A program made the translations under genes and the position numbers. A DNA stretch of 64,000 nucleotides from Monoplex corrugatus (Eukaryota; Mollusca; Gastropoda; Littorinimorpha; Ranellidae): contig CM060308.1 in NCBI GenBank assembly GCA_030674185.1, positions 41,016,857 through 41,080,856 on the forward strand, in the 5' to 3' direction. Below the pieces are notes generated by a model that saw only the letters and a program-made list of their open reading frames with translations, was not told the origin of the DNA and made no database searches. Below are positions 63,901 through 64,000 of this stretch, in pieces; position 1 is the first letter of the stretch; each line of letters begins with the position of its first letter.

Positions 63901-64000
63901 TCTTTCACTTCCTCATCCTACTTGTCAGCTACTTCCTCACCATCATTCTACTGTCCATGTCTTTCACTCCCTCATTCTTTCTGTTAGCTTCCTGGAAGCT
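60953..64000 (+). repeat. 3-kb polypyrimidine minisatellite, 30-bp unit, running off the window
   Basis: 60953-61470 is a nearly perfect array of CTTCCTTCTCTCCCTCAACC plus TGTCTGTCAA, 30 bp, with single-base unit variants (CCGTC, CCTTT, CCATC). From about 61480 the units become irregular, 22-30 bp, dominated by CTCCCTCATCCTACCTGTCA plus AACTTTTCT, with frequent one- to three-base deletions. Long open frames on both strands come from the 30-bp (10-codon) period and are not accepted as genes. Confidence 0.96.

Overview
This is animal nuclear DNA. It is one long, intron-rich gene embedded in repeats, with GT-AG introns, very long (GT)n/(CA)n tracts, several tRNA-derived SINE families, non-LTR retrotransposon fragments and piggyBac-type DNA transposons. 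One SINE family (called SINE-B here) has a body and a 3' end that I associate with marine snails, so a caenogastropod mollusc is my best guess. That assignment is inference from recollection, not a search result.

The only host gene I can support is UTP--glucose-1-phosphate uridylyltransferase (UGP2 type), on the + strand from 12565 to 39873. Thirteen coding exons join in frame through GT-AG introns into 501 codons plus stop, ending in the residues expected at the C-terminus of the family. The initiator methionine was not found and probably lies in an upstream exon. Its product makes UDP-glucose for glycogen, glycan and glucuronate synthesis.

Layout. 1-12.5 kb: 5' flank or first intron, with microsatellites, a 93-bp minisatellite, SINEs and a LINE 3' end. 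12.5-40 kb: UGP2 exons. Introns hold a decayed 2.5-kb LINE (15.1-17.6 kb), a 1.9-kb piggyBac relic (19.9-21.8 kb), a 37-bp tandem array abutting an exon (22.3-22.5 kb), a 24-bp minisatellite split by a MITE (28.3-29.9 kb), paired GT and CA tracts (34.7-35.1 kb), and an anomalous 2.5-kb segment (35.9-38.4 kb) followed by a SINE split by a piggyBac-type element (38.5-39.6 kb). 40-64 kb: no host gene supported, only minisatellites (50, 46 and 30-bp units), SINEs, LINE ends, more MITEs and a possible CpG-rich promoter near 51 kb.

The most interesting material is in the repeats. (1) A short foldback element with TTAA target duplications has a nested-hairpin structure. In one copy the surrounding minisatellite supplies the pre-insertion site. 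(2) A larger TTAA element family has piggyBac transposase relics and subterminal CCGAATATTCGG palindromes. (3) Two unrelated-looking minisatellites are tandem expansions of two different parts of the same SINE. SINE family letters (A-F) are local labels for sequences found repeated inside this window. Their boundaries are estimates made by eye.
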